DNA of 64,000 nucleotides from Flavobacteriaceae bacterium (GTDB lineage: Bacteria; Bacteroidota; Bacteroidia; Flavobacteriales; Flavobacteriaceae), in assembly GCA_021647885.1 (NCBI GenBank), contig JAKITV010000003.1, forward strand, positions 55,860 through 119,859. The letters run 5' to 3'. The position numbers and the translations under genes are program-made. The number at the start of each line of letters is the position of its first letter. The first letter of the stretch is position 1. Positions 8,128 to 16,756 of the stretch are shown here, in pieces. Below the pieces are notes generated by a model. That model ran no database searches. It saw nothing but the letters and a program-made list of their open reading frames with translations, and had not been told where the DNA came from.

Positions 8128-10458
8128 ATGTTAAATAATCAAGATAGTATAAAAGATTACATAGATGTTTACTTATCAAAATGGAAATTAATTCTTCTAT
8201 GTATAATATTAGCGTTAAGTTTTGCTTTTCTTCATTTGAGATATGCTACATACGAGTACCTAGCAAGAGCTTCTATAAAAATAGATGATGAAAAAAATTC
8301 TAATAAATTACCAGAAATTTCTACTCTTGAAAATTATGGTATGTTTTCTTCAGACTTTAACAATATTGGGGATGAAATTGAAATTATAAAATCTAGATCT
8401 TTAATTGAAAAGGTAGTTGATGACCTTGATCTTAACATTAAATACTTTATAATTGGGAAAATTAAAGAACAAGAGGTTTACTCCAATCCTCCAATTAACC
8501 TAAGCTTTTTTGAAAGTGATTCATTAATTAATACAATTGATACAACGCTATACATAACAATTAAATCTTCAACTAGGTTTACACTTATAAATAAAAAAAA
8601 TCGCCTTTTTTTTAATACAGAAAATTTAGATGCAAAAGAGCATGCCTTTGGAGACAGAATTACTACTGGTTTTGGTGATTTTATAATTACTCCAAGATTG
8701 GGATCACATACTGCAAAACCTGGGACTCAGATTAAAATAGTGATGAGACCCATTAATAAGGTTGCCGTTAGTTATCAGTCAAAAATTATTGTAGCTCCTA
8801 CTAAAGAAGGTTCAAGTATCATAAATTTATCTCTTAAAGAGAGCCTTAAAGATAAGGCCAAATACATTTTAGATAAATTAATAGAGAAATATAATGAAGA
8901 TGTAATTAATGATAAACAACTCATCGTAAAAGCTACATCAGATTTTATAAATAATCGATTAGGCATAGTTTCTACTGAGCTAGAGCAGGTAGATTTTACT
9001 GCCGAAAAATTACAAAAAAGAAATAGACTTACCGCTTTGGAATCTCAATCACAAATCTTTTTAACCAGTGAAAAAGAAAATGAAACTAGAATAATTGACC
9101 TATCTAATCAATTACAGTTAATTAACTACATGAAAGACCACATGGCAAAAAATAACTCTAGCTCTAATTTATTACCTACTGATATTGGCATTGCAGATAA
9201 TTCTGTTTCTCAAATTACAAGTAATCACAATGAACTAGTGCTTCAGCGTAATAGAATTTTAAGGAGTTCAACTATAAAAAACCCAATTGTAATAAATTTA
9301 AACAACCAAATTTCAGAATTAAAGGATAACTTAAGACAGAGTCTTAATAATATAGAGGCTACTAATAAAATTACATTAAATTCCTTGAATCAAGAAGATG
9401 CTCGAATAAGATCTCAAATCTATTCAGTACCTACAAAAGCGCGTCAGTTTAGAGATGTTAAAAGGCAACAAGATATTAAAGAATCTTTGTACTTATATTT
9501 ACTTCAAAAGCGAGAAGAGACAGCTATTTCATTAGGTCTTTCTTCACCAAACGCAAAAATTATAGATGCCGCTTATGCTTCCTCAACTCCAATAAGCCCA
9601 AAACCAAGAATGGTATATATAGCAGCTTTTATTTTTGGTTTGGCTATCCCAATAGGACTCATATATATATCAGATATTTTAGATTCTAAAATTCATGATA
9701 AAAAAGGATTAGAAGAAGTTTTAAATCTTCCTTTTTTAGGTGATATACCAAAATCTGAAACTAAAAAACGTTTAGTGAAGAAAATAGATTATTCTCCAAA
9801 AGCTGAAGCATTCAGAATAATTAGATCCAATATTGATTTTATCCTTAAAAATAATAATAAAAAATGTAAAACCCTTTTTGTGACCTCAACAATTAGTCAA
9901 GAAGGGAAATCGCATACTTCAGTAAACTTAGCAATATCTTTGTCATTTTCTAAAAAAAGAGTATTACTAATTGAAACTGATATTAGAGACCCAAAGGTTA
10001 ATGAATATTTTAATATTAAGAAAGGTAAAGGCTTGACAGATTTTATTTCAGACAAGTCACTTTCTATCGAAGATGTAACAGTTTCAATTAGTAAAAATTC
10101 TTATCTAGACATCATTACGTCTGGCACAATTCCACCAAATCCTGCTGAATTATTGATGAGTGATCGTGTTGGTAATCTATTTAAAAAAGTGCAAAACGAA
10201 TATGACTATATAGTAGTAGATACTGCTGCTGTTGGATTAGTAACAGATACTTTGTTGATTAGTAAATTTGCAGATATGTTTATATATGTAGTTAGTGTAA
10301 ATAATATTGATAAACAGCAATTACACATTGCACAAACTATGTATGATGAAAAGAGATTACCTAATATGGCTGTGCTTTTAAATGGTACAGTTAAAAAGAA
10401 AGGATATGGTTATGGTTATGGAAGTAATCCAAAAAAGAAGAAATGGTATAAGTTATAA
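8128..10458 (+). CDS. Polysaccharide co-polymerase/BY-kinase (Wzc-like)
   Basis: This 776-residue protein controls chain length and export of the polysaccharide. A Wzz domain with a first membrane helix (about residues 17-37) is followed by a long coiled-coil periplasmic part and a GNVR-like segment. A second helix (YIAAFIFGLAIPIGLIYIS, about 490-510) leads to a cytoplasmic tyrosine kinase. The Walker A region reads STISQEGKSHTS, Walker A' LLIETDIRDPK, and Walker B YIVVDTAAVGLVTD. Compared with usual BY-kinases, the P-loop has Q before EGK and A' has E for the first D. The C-terminal tail GYGYGYGSNPKKKKWYKL carries the tyrosine cluster typical of autophosphorylation. It converges with the proline dehydrogenase gene 4 bases away. 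Confidence 0.92.
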   Translation: MLNNQDSIKDYIDVYLSKWKLILLCIILALSFAFLHLRYATYEYLARASIKIDDEKNSNKLPEISTLENYGMFSSDFNNIGDEIEIIKSRSLIEKVVDDLDLNIKYFIIGKIKEQEVYSNPPINLSFFESDSLINTIDTTLYITIKSSTRFTLINKKNRLFFNTENLDAKEHAFGDRITTGFGDFIITPRLGSHTAKPGTQIKIVMRPINKVAVSYQSKIIVAPTKEGSSIINLSLKESLKDKAKYILDKLIEKYNEDVINDKQLIVKATSDFINNRLGIVSTELEQVDFTAEKLQKRNRLTALESQSQIFLTSEKENETRIIDLSNQLQLINYMKDHMAKNNSSSNLLPTDIGIADNSVSQITSNHNELVLQRNRILRSSTIKNPIVINLNNQISELKDNLRQSLNNIEATNKITLNSLNQEDARIRSQIYSVPTKARQFRDVKRQQDIKESLYLYLLQKREETAISLGLSSPNAKIIDAAYASSTPISPKPRMVYIAAFIFGLAIPIGLIYISDILDSKIHDKKGLEEVLNLPFLGDIPKSETKKRLVKKIDYSPKAEAFRIIRSNIDFILKNNNKKCKTLFVTSTISQEGKSHTSVNLAISLSFSKKRVLLIETDIRDPKVNEYFNIKKGKGLTDFISDKSLSIEDVTVSISKNSYLDIITSGTIPPNPAELLMSDRVGNLFKKVQNEYDYIVVDTAAVGLVTDTLLISKFADMFIYVVSVNNIDKQQLHIAQTMYDEKRLPNMAVLLNGTVKKKGYGYGYGSNPKKKKWYKL

Positions 10459-10462
10459 AGTG

Positions 10463-11635
10463 TTAAATCTTTCTTCTTTTCTTTTCTTGCTTGAGTAAAT
10501 TAAGTTCTCTACTGGTTTGACCAGCAACCGAAGTATTTTCTTCTGCTCTTCTAATAAGATATGGCATAACATCTTTTACAGGTCCAAAAGGAACATATTT
10601 GGCAACATTATAACCTGCCTTTGAAAGGTTAAAACTAATATGATCGCTCATGCCATAAAGTTGTCCAAACCAAACGCGATTATCATTTATTGCAATATTT
10701 TTTTTCTGCATAAGCTCCATTGCCAGATAAGAACTTTCTTCATTGTGAGTACCAATAAATAATGAAATATCTTCTATATTATCTAAAATATATGTAAGTA
10801 CATTGTTAAAGTTTTCATCGGTTTCTTGCTTATTCTTACAGATTGGCGAAGGATATCCTTTATCTTCAGCCCTTTCCCGTTCTTTTTCCAGATAAGCACC
10901 GCGAACAATTTTCATTCCCAATTTAAATCCTTCGGCTTTAGCACGATTATGTAACTGTTTTAAATAATCCAAACGATCCCATCGATACAGTTGCAGTGTA
11001 GTAAATACAACTGGCTTTTCGGTATTGTACTTTCTCATCATATCTTCCACAATTACGTCAGCGGCATCTTGCATCCAACTTTCTTCAGCATCAATTAAAA
11101 GCAAAATATCTTTCTCTTTAGCTAATTTACAGGCTTCATCATAACGCTCTACTACTCTATTCCATTCTTGCTCTTCATCATCAGTTAGATTTAATCCTAA
11201 ACCTTTTTTTTTATATAAATAAATGCGTCCAAAGCCTGTTGGTTTAAACACTGCAATTGGCATGGCATCTTTATGATTAGCAAAATTTATGATTTCAAGC
11301 GTTTTATTCAGGGCTTTATCAAATTGCGCTTCACTTTCTTTACCTTCTACCGAATAATCCAAAACACTAGATACTCCTTTGCTGTACATTTTATCGATTA
11401 CAGGCAAACAATCATCTTCATTTACACCTCCACAAAAATGATCGAAAACCGTTGCCCTAATCAAGCCTTCAACAGGTAAATGTGCCTTTAAAGCAAAATT
11501 TGTGGCAGCTGTACCAATTCTTACTAAAGGTTGATGGGAAATCATCTTAAACAAGAAATATGCACGCTCCAACTCTGAATCATTTTTAAGCTGAAATGCT
11601 GTTTTTGTGTTATCAAAAATTTTATCTGCTGACAT
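10463..11635 (-). CDS. Proline dehydrogenase
   Basis: 390 residues with the FAD-dependent PRODH TIM-barrel motifs. It oxidises L-proline to pyrroline-5-carboxylate. Recognisable segments are SVLDYSVEGKE, LLIDAEESWMQDAAD, FTTLQLYRWDRLDYL, LGMKIVRGAYLEKERE and the C-terminal IRRAEENTSVAGQTSREL with the substrate-binding arginines. It is the monofunctional form; no P5C dehydrogenase domain or gene is nearby. A CAAAGATA at 11654-11661 gives a TATCTTTG -7 box on this strand about 19 bases before the start. It is convergent with the exopolysaccharide locus. Confidence 0.93.
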   Translation of the reverse strand: MSADKIFDNTKTAFQLKNDSELERAYFLFKMISHQPLVRIGTAATNFALKAHLPVEGLIRATVFDHFCGGVNEDDCLPVIDKMYSKGVSSVLDYSVEGKESEAQFDKALNKTLEIINFANHKDAMPIAVFKPTGFGRIYLYKKKGLGLNLTDDEEQEWNRVVERYDEACKLAKEKDILLLIDAEESWMQDAADVIVEDMMRKYNTEKPVVFTTLQLYRWDRLDYLKQLHNRAKAEGFKLGMKIVRGAYLEKERERAEDKGYPSPICKNKQETDENFNNVLTYILDNIEDISLFIGTHNEESSYLAMELMQKKNIAINDNRVWFGQLYGMSDHISFNLSKAGYNVAKYVPFGPVKDVMPYLIRRAEENTSVAGQTSRELNLLKQEKKRRKI

Positions 11636-11653
11636 TATATTGAAGATTTATTA

Positions 11654-11661
11654 CAAAGATA
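11654..11661 (-). promoter_or_regulatory. Bacteroidota -7 promoter box for proline dehydrogenase
   Basis: Read on the minus strand this is TATCTTTG, a full match to the Bacteroidota -7 consensus TAnnTTTG, about 19 bases upstream of the ATG. No clear -33 box was picked out by eye. Confidence 0.55.
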
Positions 11662-11730
11662 TTTATTAAGAAGATATTTTATTACATAAAAACTACTTAT
11701 TTTCATACCCAAATAATTTTAATCGTTTTC

Positions 11731-12798
11731 ATGAAATCTATTGTTACCACACAATATTCAATTCACTTTAATTCAACGTGTTATACTGAATTAAATGCGC
11801 TTTTACAGCGTTCTAACTTTTCAAAAATATTTGTAATTGTAGATTCAAATACGCACAATTTTTGCTATGCAAACTTTATGGCTAAAGTTGAAACCAATCT
11901 CGAAATAGAAATTATAGAAATTGAAGCTGGAGAAATACATAAAACGATAGACACATGTGTTGGTGTTTGGAGCGCTTTATCAGATCTTAATGCCGACAGG
12001 AAAAGCCTGATTATTAATCTTGGTGGAGGTGTTGTTACAGATTTAGGAGGTTTTGTAGCTTCTACGTACAAACGTGGCATAAAGTACATTAATGTGCCAA
12101 CATCGTTATTGGCAATGGTAGATGCTTCGGTAGGTGGAAAAACAGGCGTGGATTTAGATAGCCTAAAAAACCAAATAGGTGTAATTAACATTCCAGAAAT
12201 GGTACTAGTGGACACGCGTTTTTTAAGCACTTTGCCTCAAAATGAAATGCGATCTGGTTTGGCCGAAATGCTTAAACATGGATTGATATTCAGTGAATTG
12301 TATTGGAACAAATTTAAAGATCTATCTCTTTTAAATATTGAGGGTTTGGATGACTTAATTTATGAATCCATAATAATAAAGCAAAATATTATAGATATCG
12401 ATCCCTTTGAAGAGAACTTGCGTAAGACACTAAATTTTGGTCACACACTTGGTCATGCCATAGAGTCGTATTATTTGAGTGATCCTGATAAACCAAATTT
12501 ACTACATGGAGAAGCAGTTGCCATAGGAATGGTATTAGCTTGCTATATATCTTCTAAGTTATGTGATTTCTCAGAAGAAAAAAATCAAGAGATTAAGGAT
12601 GATATCACTAAAATATTTGGAAGAATTACAATTAACGAAGCCGATTATGATCCAATAATCGAGTTGTTAAAACACGACAAAAAAAATGAGCATGGTAATG
12701 TTAATTTTGTGCTTTTAGAAGCCATAGGTAAACCAAAAATAAATTGTTTAGTAGAAAATAGTCTTATAGTAGATGCATTTAAGTTTTATCATGCATAA
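11731..12798 (+). CDS. aroB: 3-dehydroquinate synthase
   Basis: 355 residues, the usual AroB length. It catalyses the NAD- and metal-dependent cyclisation of DAHP to 3-dehydroquinate in the shikimate pathway. Visible motifs are the glycine-rich NAD site INLGGGVVTDLGGFVAST, YINVPTSLLAMVDASVGGKTGVD, and the zinc ligands in GLAEMLKHG (Glu), NFGHTLGHAIE (His) and LLHGEAVAIGM (His). It is a stand-alone gene transcribed away from proline dehydrogenase. Confidence 0.96.
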   Translation: MKSIVTTQYSIHFNSTCYTELNALLQRSNFSKIFVIVDSNTHNFCYANFMAKVETNLEIEIIEIEAGEIHKTIDTCVGVWSALSDLNADRKSLIINLGGGVVTDLGGFVASTYKRGIKYINVPTSLLAMVDASVGGKTGVDLDSLKNQIGVINIPEMVLVDTRFLSTLPQNEMRSGLAEMLKHGLIFSELYWNKFKDLSLLNIEGLDDLIYESIIIKQNIIDIDPFEENLRKTLNFGHTLGHAIESYYLSDPDKPNLLHGEAVAIGMVLACYISSKLCDFSEEKNQEIKDDITKIFGRITINEADYDPIIELLKHDKKNEHGNVNFVLLEAIGKPKINCLVENSLIVDAFKFYHA

Positions 12799-12878
12799 TA
12801 TCTAATTAAAATAATTTGTAATTTTATGACACTTATTTTTATTAAAATAAATATAAAATCTAGACACACTTTTTTGTA

Positions 12879-13151
12879 ATGAAGAGAATTATTGTTGATT
12901 TAAAAAAACTAACTCCAGACATCTTTACGCTTTTAACTCAAAAATTCCCTGATGGTTATAATGATAACGATATCATAGTTTTTGAAAATCATAATAATGA
13001 AATCATTGAAGCTGTCGAGGTTAAAACTGACGACACTATTTATATGGTTAAAGTTAGCTGTAAATTACATTACTCAATGTCTAACTTTAGTAGTGATGAG
13101 ATGAATATTGATGAATTAGGAAATGTAGTTCTAAATGATGAAGAAGAATAA
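12879..13151 (+). CDS. Small acidic conserved protein
   Basis: This 90-residue protein has no signal peptide or membrane segment. It starts MKRIIVDLKKLTPDIFTLL, has mixed alpha/beta character, and ends in a run of acidic residues (VVLNDEEE). I have the impression that it is conserved next to aroB or the Lrp gene in Flavobacteriaceae, but I cannot assign a function. It is probably a genuine soluble cytoplasmic protein because codon use and length fit the surroundings. It lies 80 bases after aroB and is convergent with the Lrp regulator. Confidence 0.7.
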   Translation: MKRIIVDLKKLTPDIFTLLTQKFPDGYNDNDIIVFENHNNEIIEAVEVKTDDTIYMVKVSCKLHYSMSNFSSDEMNIDELGNVVLNDEEE

Positions 13152-13207
13152 GCGATAAATATATGTTGAGTCAACCTTTTTAGGGAGACGATATGTTAGA
13201 GTTAAAC

Positions 13208-13687
13208 TTATAGGTCATTAAAAATAGTATGCATTAAACGCTTCTTATCATTGATGCTTTCTTCAAGAGAAATCATAGTTTCAGTTCGGTAAACACCCTC
13301 AATATCGTCAAGTCTAAAGATAATATCCTTTGCATGAGTCGTGTCCTTTGCTCTAATTTTACAAAATATATTAAATTTTCCAGTAGTAATATGTGCTACA
13401 GTTACAAAAGGAATCTGTTCAATACGCTCTAAAACAAACTTTGTTTGAGATGTATTTTGTAAAAACACACCAACATAGGCTATAAAAGAATATCCCAGTT
13501 TTTGGTAATCTAAAGTTAAAGAAGACCCTTTTATGATTCCGCTTTCCTCCATTTTCTTAACCCTTACATGAACTGTACCTGCAGAAATCAATAACTTTTT
13601 TGCGATATCTGTAAAAGGAATTCTTGTATTGTCTATTAACATATCAAGAATTTGGTGGTCAGTTTCGTCTAATCTAAATTTTGCCAT
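13208..13687 (-). CDS. Lrp/AsnC-family transcriptional regulator
   Basis: 159 residues. The N-terminal winged helix-turn-helix reads LDETDHQILDMLIDNTRIPFTDIAKKL, with VHVRVKKMEESGIIKGSSL as recognition helix and wing. The C-terminal half is a RAM (ligand-binding) domain (VGVFLQNTSQTKFVLERI, VYRTETMISLEES). Lrp-type proteins form octamers and sense amino acids, often controlling amino-acid metabolism. A target cannot be assigned, though proline dehydrogenase lies in the same region. A TATTTTTG -7 box is present on this strand at 13712-13719. Confidence 0.92.
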   Translation of the reverse strand: MAKFRLDETDHQILDMLIDNTRIPFTDIAKKLLISAGTVHVRVKKMEESGIIKGSSLTLDYQKLGYSFIAYVGVFLQNTSQTKFVLERIEQIPFVTVAHITTGKFNIFCKIRAKDTTHAKDIIFRLDDIEGVYRTETMISLEESINDKKRLMHTIFNDL

Positions 13688-13711
13688 TTTATGTTTTTAT
13701 TAGATAAAAAG

Positions 13712-13719
13712 CAAAAATA
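13712..13719 (-). promoter_or_regulatory. Bacteroidota -7 box for the Lrp-type regulator
   Basis: On the minus strand the sequence is TATTTTTG, matching TAnnTTTG, about 25 bases before the ATG at 13687. Confidence 0.45.
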
Positions 13720-13760
13720 GTGCATTTTTAATAATAAAACTTCATAATTAGTTAAGATTT

Positions 13761-14915
13761 TTAAAGTTTTAATGAATATTCTATATTATTTATCAATACG
13801 AAATCGTTTTCGTACCCTACTTTTAACTCAAGCAAATTAGATGTTGAAACACATTTATTATTGGCATCAATTTCTTTATGCCCAAAATATTCGCTTAAAT
13901 CAGAAATTTTATTAATTACTGGAACAAATTCTATAGAATTCCCTATTAGCCGTTCTTCATATAAAACTCCAATATCCAAAATAAATGATTCATTATTAAT
14001 CTTAAGTTTGGCATTTCTAATTATAATATCAAAAAAGGTTTTTTCATTTTTTGGAATATCAAAATAGGGCTTACAATTATCTCCATTTATGCTCTCTGTA
14101 GCAATAAATTTTAATGCTACCAATAAGGATTGAAATATATATTCCCTTGTTTTTTCTCTTTCATAATCGTCTTTATAATGTCCTGCTTCAAATAAAATGG
14201 TAGGAACATTAAGACTCTGAAACGTATCACCAACACAATTAATATTAAATGCATCATCGTAAACACCAACTTGATTAGGTAGTTGCTTTTGAAGCACTGC
14301 ATTCATAACTCCAATAATTTCCATTGCAATAGTTCTATTCTTTGTTATACTACAACTCTTATCTTGTGCTGGACTTAAAAAAGATACGGTTGCAGGATTA
14401 TTAGTTTTGCCAGCACTAAAAATAGTGCGCTGATCATGAAGATTAAAACAATAATCAGGTTGAAAGTCATTAAAACTTTGTCGCAAGGCAATGCTTTCAG
14501 GTTGTAATAAATCTTGTGCATCACGATTTAAATCTATACCATTGGCATTAAAACGCGTATAAGACAATGCTCCATCAGGATTTAGTATAGGAATGGCAAT
14601 TAGTGTGCAACTGTTAAGAATAGTGTCTGAAAACACATTAGAATCACTCAAGAAATTGAAAACATCGAATAAAGCCTTGGTTGTTGTAGCTTCGTTGCCA
14701 TGCATTTGCGACCATATCAAGACTTTTTTTCTTCCATTACCAATATTAACAGAATATATATTTTCACCTTTTACAGATTTACCAATAGCATCAACTTTAA
14801 AAATTGATGGTAAATTTTCCAAAAGTGGTTCAATACTTTTAGTATTAATATATCGTCCAAAAAGAGACTTTTCTTTATTGGTTTTATAGAGTGCTTTTAA
14901 AGTTTTTATTTGCAT
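13761..14915 (-). CDS. M14-family zinc carboxypeptidase, probably cytoplasmic
   Basis: 384 residues with M14 peptidase signatures. The zinc ligands are in MHGNEATTTKAL (HxxE) and a His in FNLHDQRTIFSAG. The substrate-binding FNANGIDLNRDAQ corresponds to the NR motif, and the catalytic glutamate region is ILFEAGHYKDDYERE. No signal peptide is visible, unlike secreted carboxypeptidases, so it may act on cytoplasmic peptides or murein fragments. The C-terminal 110 residues form an additional domain without recognised motifs. Candidate -7 boxes are TACCTTTG (14935-14942) and TACATTTG (14959-14966) on this strand. Confidence 0.85.
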   Translation of the reverse strand: MQIKTLKALYKTNKEKSLFGRYINTKSIEPLLENLPSIFKVDAIGKSVKGENIYSVNIGNGRKKVLIWSQMHGNEATTTKALFDVFNFLSDSNVFSDTILNSCTLIAIPILNPDGALSYTRFNANGIDLNRDAQDLLQPESIALRQSFNDFQPDYCFNLHDQRTIFSAGKTNNPATVSFLSPAQDKSCSITKNRTIAMEIIGVMNAVLQKQLPNQVGVYDDAFNINCVGDTFQSLNVPTILFEAGHYKDDYEREKTREYIFQSLLVALKFIATESINGDNCKPYFDIPKNEKTFFDIIIRNAKLKINNESFILDIGVLYEERLIGNSIEFVPVINKISDLSEYFGHKEIDANNKCVSTSNLLELKVGYENDFVLINNIEYSLKL

Positions 14916-14934
14916 TAAATTTTCTTAAAGAATA

Positions 14935-14966
14935 CAAAGGTAAACATTTGTATTTTTACAAATGTA
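14935..14966 (-). promoter_or_regulatory. Promoter region of the M14 peptidase with inverted repeat
   Basis: Two minus-strand -7-like boxes are seen: TACCTTTG (14935-14942) and TACATTTG (14959-14966). ACATTTGTA (14944-14952) and TACAAATGT (14957-14965) form a 9-base inverted repeat with a 4-base TTTT centre. The reverse complement of 14957-14969 is the same 13-mer found upstream of the divergent XRE gene at 15166-15178. Confidence 0.4.
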
Positions 14967-15165
14967 AACACCTAAATGTACTATTATTGTTACATTATTA
15001 AACAAAACTTGTAATGATTGTAAGTTTTTGAAGCCATTCGATTACTGTATGGATTATTTGTGTTTTAATATTCGTTATTTCAATTAGTTATACTATTTTA
15101 TTTAAAGTAAATAATTAATATAATGTAGAATTTTGTATGTTCTTATTGCTAATATAAGTTAATTT

Positions 15166-15178
15166 GTTTACATTTGTA
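15166..15178 (+). promoter_or_regulatory. XRE gene promoter element, 13-mer shared with M14 promoter
   Basis: GTTTACATTTGTA contains a TACATTTG -7 box (15169-15176), about 32 bases before the XRE start. The same 13-mer occurs in inverted orientation at 14957-14969 upstream of the M14 peptidase. This may reflect shared promoter architecture or common regulation. Confidence 0.4.
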
Positions 15179-15207
15179 ATACAGGAATTTAAATTCAACT
15201 GTTTACA

Positions 15208-15561
15208 ATGATAAACAACGAAGCATTTGCAAAAAGACTCCAGAAAGTCATGGATTTTTATGGTGAATCTGCGTCTTCTTTTGCCGAAAAAATTGCTGTG
15301 CAACGTTCCAGTATTTCTCATATATTATCTGGACGAAATAAACCAAGTTTGGATTTTATAATGAAAGTGCTCTCCTCCTATCCTGAAGTTGAATTGTATT
15401 GGCTACTTAATGGAAAAGGTGTATTCCCTGCTAAACAACAAAAAGATACTCCACCTTTAGAAAACAGCTCTCAAATAGCTCTTAAAGAAAATAGAGCCAA
15501 AACAATAGAGCGTATTGTTATTTTTTATAAAGATGGAAGTTTTAAAAGCTTTAAAGAATGA
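15208..15561 (+). CDS. XRE-type helix-turn-helix regulator
   Basis: 117 residues. The N-terminal 70 form a Cro/C1-type helix-turn-helix: FAKRLQKVMDF, SASSFAEKIAVQRSSISHILSGRNKPSLDFIMKVL. This is followed by the conserved VELYWLLNGKGVFP found in many Bacteroidota chromosomal XRE proteins. The C-terminal tail ends in IERIVIFYKDGSFKSF, also a recurrent ending in this group. It is probably a dimeric DNA-binding protein of unknown target. The left element of the TacAT module begins 7 bases after its stop. Confidence 0.88.
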   Translation: MINNEAFAKRLQKVMDFYGESASSFAEKIAVQRSSISHILSGRNKPSLDFIMKVLSSYPEVELYWLLNGKGVFPAKQQKDTPPLENSSQIALKENRAKTIERIVIFYKDGSFKSFKE

Positions 15562-15567
15562 ATAGAA

Positions 15568-15600
15568 TTTTTGGAGTGACGCTTATCGTTTAGTATAAGA
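15568..15600 (+). repeat. Left element copy 1 (bounds TacAT-like module)
   Basis: It contains GGAGTGACGCTTATCGTTTA and is one of five related + strand copies (others at 24380, 35413, 37275 and 63470). It starts 7 bases after the XRE stop and lies 113 bases beyond the 3' end of the minus-strand TacAT operon. The interval to the toxin gene also holds a GATTTTCC/GGAAAATC hairpin at about 15623-15641. Confidence 0.6.
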
Positions 15601-15712
15601 ATAGTGCGGTTTTGTGTGCGAGGATTTTCCGAAGGAAAATCAGATGTAACAAAAAAGCACTAACTCTTGATTAAGTACTAAACTACTCATTATTTTATAC
15701 GGCCCGCAGAAC

Positions 15713-16216
15713 TTATTCAAATAAGGTTTTTATTGTGTTCATTGGTAAAAACATTTTTCCGCTGTCAGGAAGATTAATAAATCCATATTTATGATAAAAT
15801 TTTTCTGCATCTTCATCTAATGGGTCAACTATTACCGCAAAAGATCCGATACTTTTAGATATTTCATAACATCTCTTTAATGCATCTATTAATAATAATT
15901 TTCCAATACCTTTACCTTGAAATCTATTATCAATTGCTAATCGCCCAAGTAAGGTTGTAGGTATTGAAGTATATGATTTTGGTAATCTTTTTTGAAATTC
16001 AGTTGGCATTAAGTTTTGAGGAATACTATTATTTGCTAGAGTATAATAGCCTTGCAATAAATTGGTTTCTTTGTCATTAAGAACAAAACAAACAGATAAC
16101 TTCCTTTTAATATCTTGATTAGCCTGTTTTTGTAAATAATTATCAAGTATTTCTTTTCCGCACGAGAATTCTTTTTTTTGGTGGTTGGGATTTAGGCTTT
16201 CCGTTAACTCATTCAT
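15713..16216 (-). CDS. GNAT acetyltransferase toxin (TacT-like)
   Basis: 167 residues with a GNAT fold: FVLNDKETNLLQGYYTLAN, LLGRLAIDNRFQGKGIGKLLLIDAL (acetyl-CoA pyrophosphate loop Q/RxxGxG/A), and AVIVDPLDEDAEKFYHKYGF. The opening ESLNPNHQKKEFSCGKEILDNYLQKQANQD is the CSG..LD.YL pattern typical of TacT/AtaT toxins, which acetylate the amino group of charged tRNAs and block translation. It overlaps the upstream antitoxin gene by 4 bases (ATGA), the usual antitoxin-toxin order. Its target tRNA is unknown. Confidence 0.9.
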   Translation of the reverse strand: MNELTESLNPNHQKKEFSCGKEILDNYLQKQANQDIKRKLSVCFVLNDKETNLLQGYYTLANNSIPQNLMPTEFQKRLPKSYTSIPTTLLGRLAIDNRFQGKGIGKLLLIDALKRCYEISKSIGSFAVIVDPLDEDAEKFYHKYGFINLPDSGKMFLPMNTIKTLFE

Positions 16217-16503
16217 TTAGATAAAAGGGTTATATATTCATTCGCAGCATCAGTAAGATTATTATTCGCTTTCGGTGAATTAATAATTGCATTGAAGAAT
16301 ATTTCACTATCCTTTTGAGAAGCAATAATTTGTTCTCGTTCTAAAATAATTTTTTTTGCTTTTTCTTGAACAGCCAAGATTACGAAATCAGTTAAACTTC
16401 TATAGCCACCAAGACGTGCCGCTCTTTCAAAAAATACTTTTTGTTCTTTCGGTAAACGAGTGTCAAACCTTGCTTTTTCGTGTTTTAAATCTATAGTTGC
16501 CAT
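16213..16503 (-). CDS. DUF1778 antitoxin (TacA-like, ribbon-helix-helix)
   Basis: 96 residues. The N-terminal ARFDTRLPKEQKVFFERAARLGGYRSLTDFV is a ribbon-helix-helix DNA-binding domain of the DUF1778 family, which pairs with GNAT toxins. The C-terminal part (SEIFFNAIINSPKANNNL) is the toxin-neutralising region. ATG at 16503 (MATIDLKHEK) is chosen over an upstream in-frame start at 16551 that would read through the operator. The pair is expected to autorepress through the inverted repeat at 16530-16550. Confidence 0.9.
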   Translation of the reverse strand: MATIDLKHEKARFDTRLPKEQKVFFERAARLGGYRSLTDFVILAVQEKAKKIILEREQIIASQKDSEIFFNAIINSPKANNNLTDAANEYITLLSK

Positions 16504-16529
16504 AATAAAAAATTTATATTTCAAACAAA

Positions 16530-16550
16530 TGTACGTTATATTTACGTACA
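16530..16550. promoter_or_regulatory. Inverted repeat, probable TacA-like operator
   Basis: TGTACGT (16530-16536) and ACGTACA (16544-16550) form a perfect 7-base inverted repeat 27 bases upstream of the antitoxin ATG. A further TTGTACGG lies at about 16560. Position and symmetry fit autoregulation by a ribbon-helix-helix antitoxin; this is inference. Confidence 0.55.
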
Positions 16551-16613
16551 AAAAAAGTTTTTGTACGGTTATTTTCCGTTTATTCTGATTTTTCGTATTA
16601 TGGACACTGATTT

Positions 16614-16639
16614 GATATGTTCAGTTTTAATACTGAAAC
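16614..16639. repeat. Right element copy 1 (upstream of TacAT-like module)
   Basis: GATATGTTCAGTTTTAATAC here resembles sequences at 25292, 36875 and 38731, each upstream of a minus-strand accessory gene that has a left element beyond its other end. This copy lacks the AATGTTAT part seen in the other three. Confidence 0.45.
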
Positions 16640-16641
16640 AA

Positions 16642-16659
16642 TTCCGATAGCTATCGGAA
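16642..16659. repeat. CCGATAGCTATCGG-type palindrome
   Basis: TTCCGATAGCTATCGGAA is a perfect 18-base palindrome of the dispersed family with core CCGATAGCTATCGG. It differs from other copies by TTCC instead of TCCC. It sits between the TacAT and ParDE modules, in 253 bases that otherwise hold the TacA operator and a right element. Confidence 0.8.
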
Positions 16660-16756
16660 CAGCATAAATAAACTATATAGTTCGATAATCGAAGGTATAA
16701 TTTTAAAACTAAAAAGTCAATGGTTTAATAATTTAAGCACATTTAACATTTAGTTA

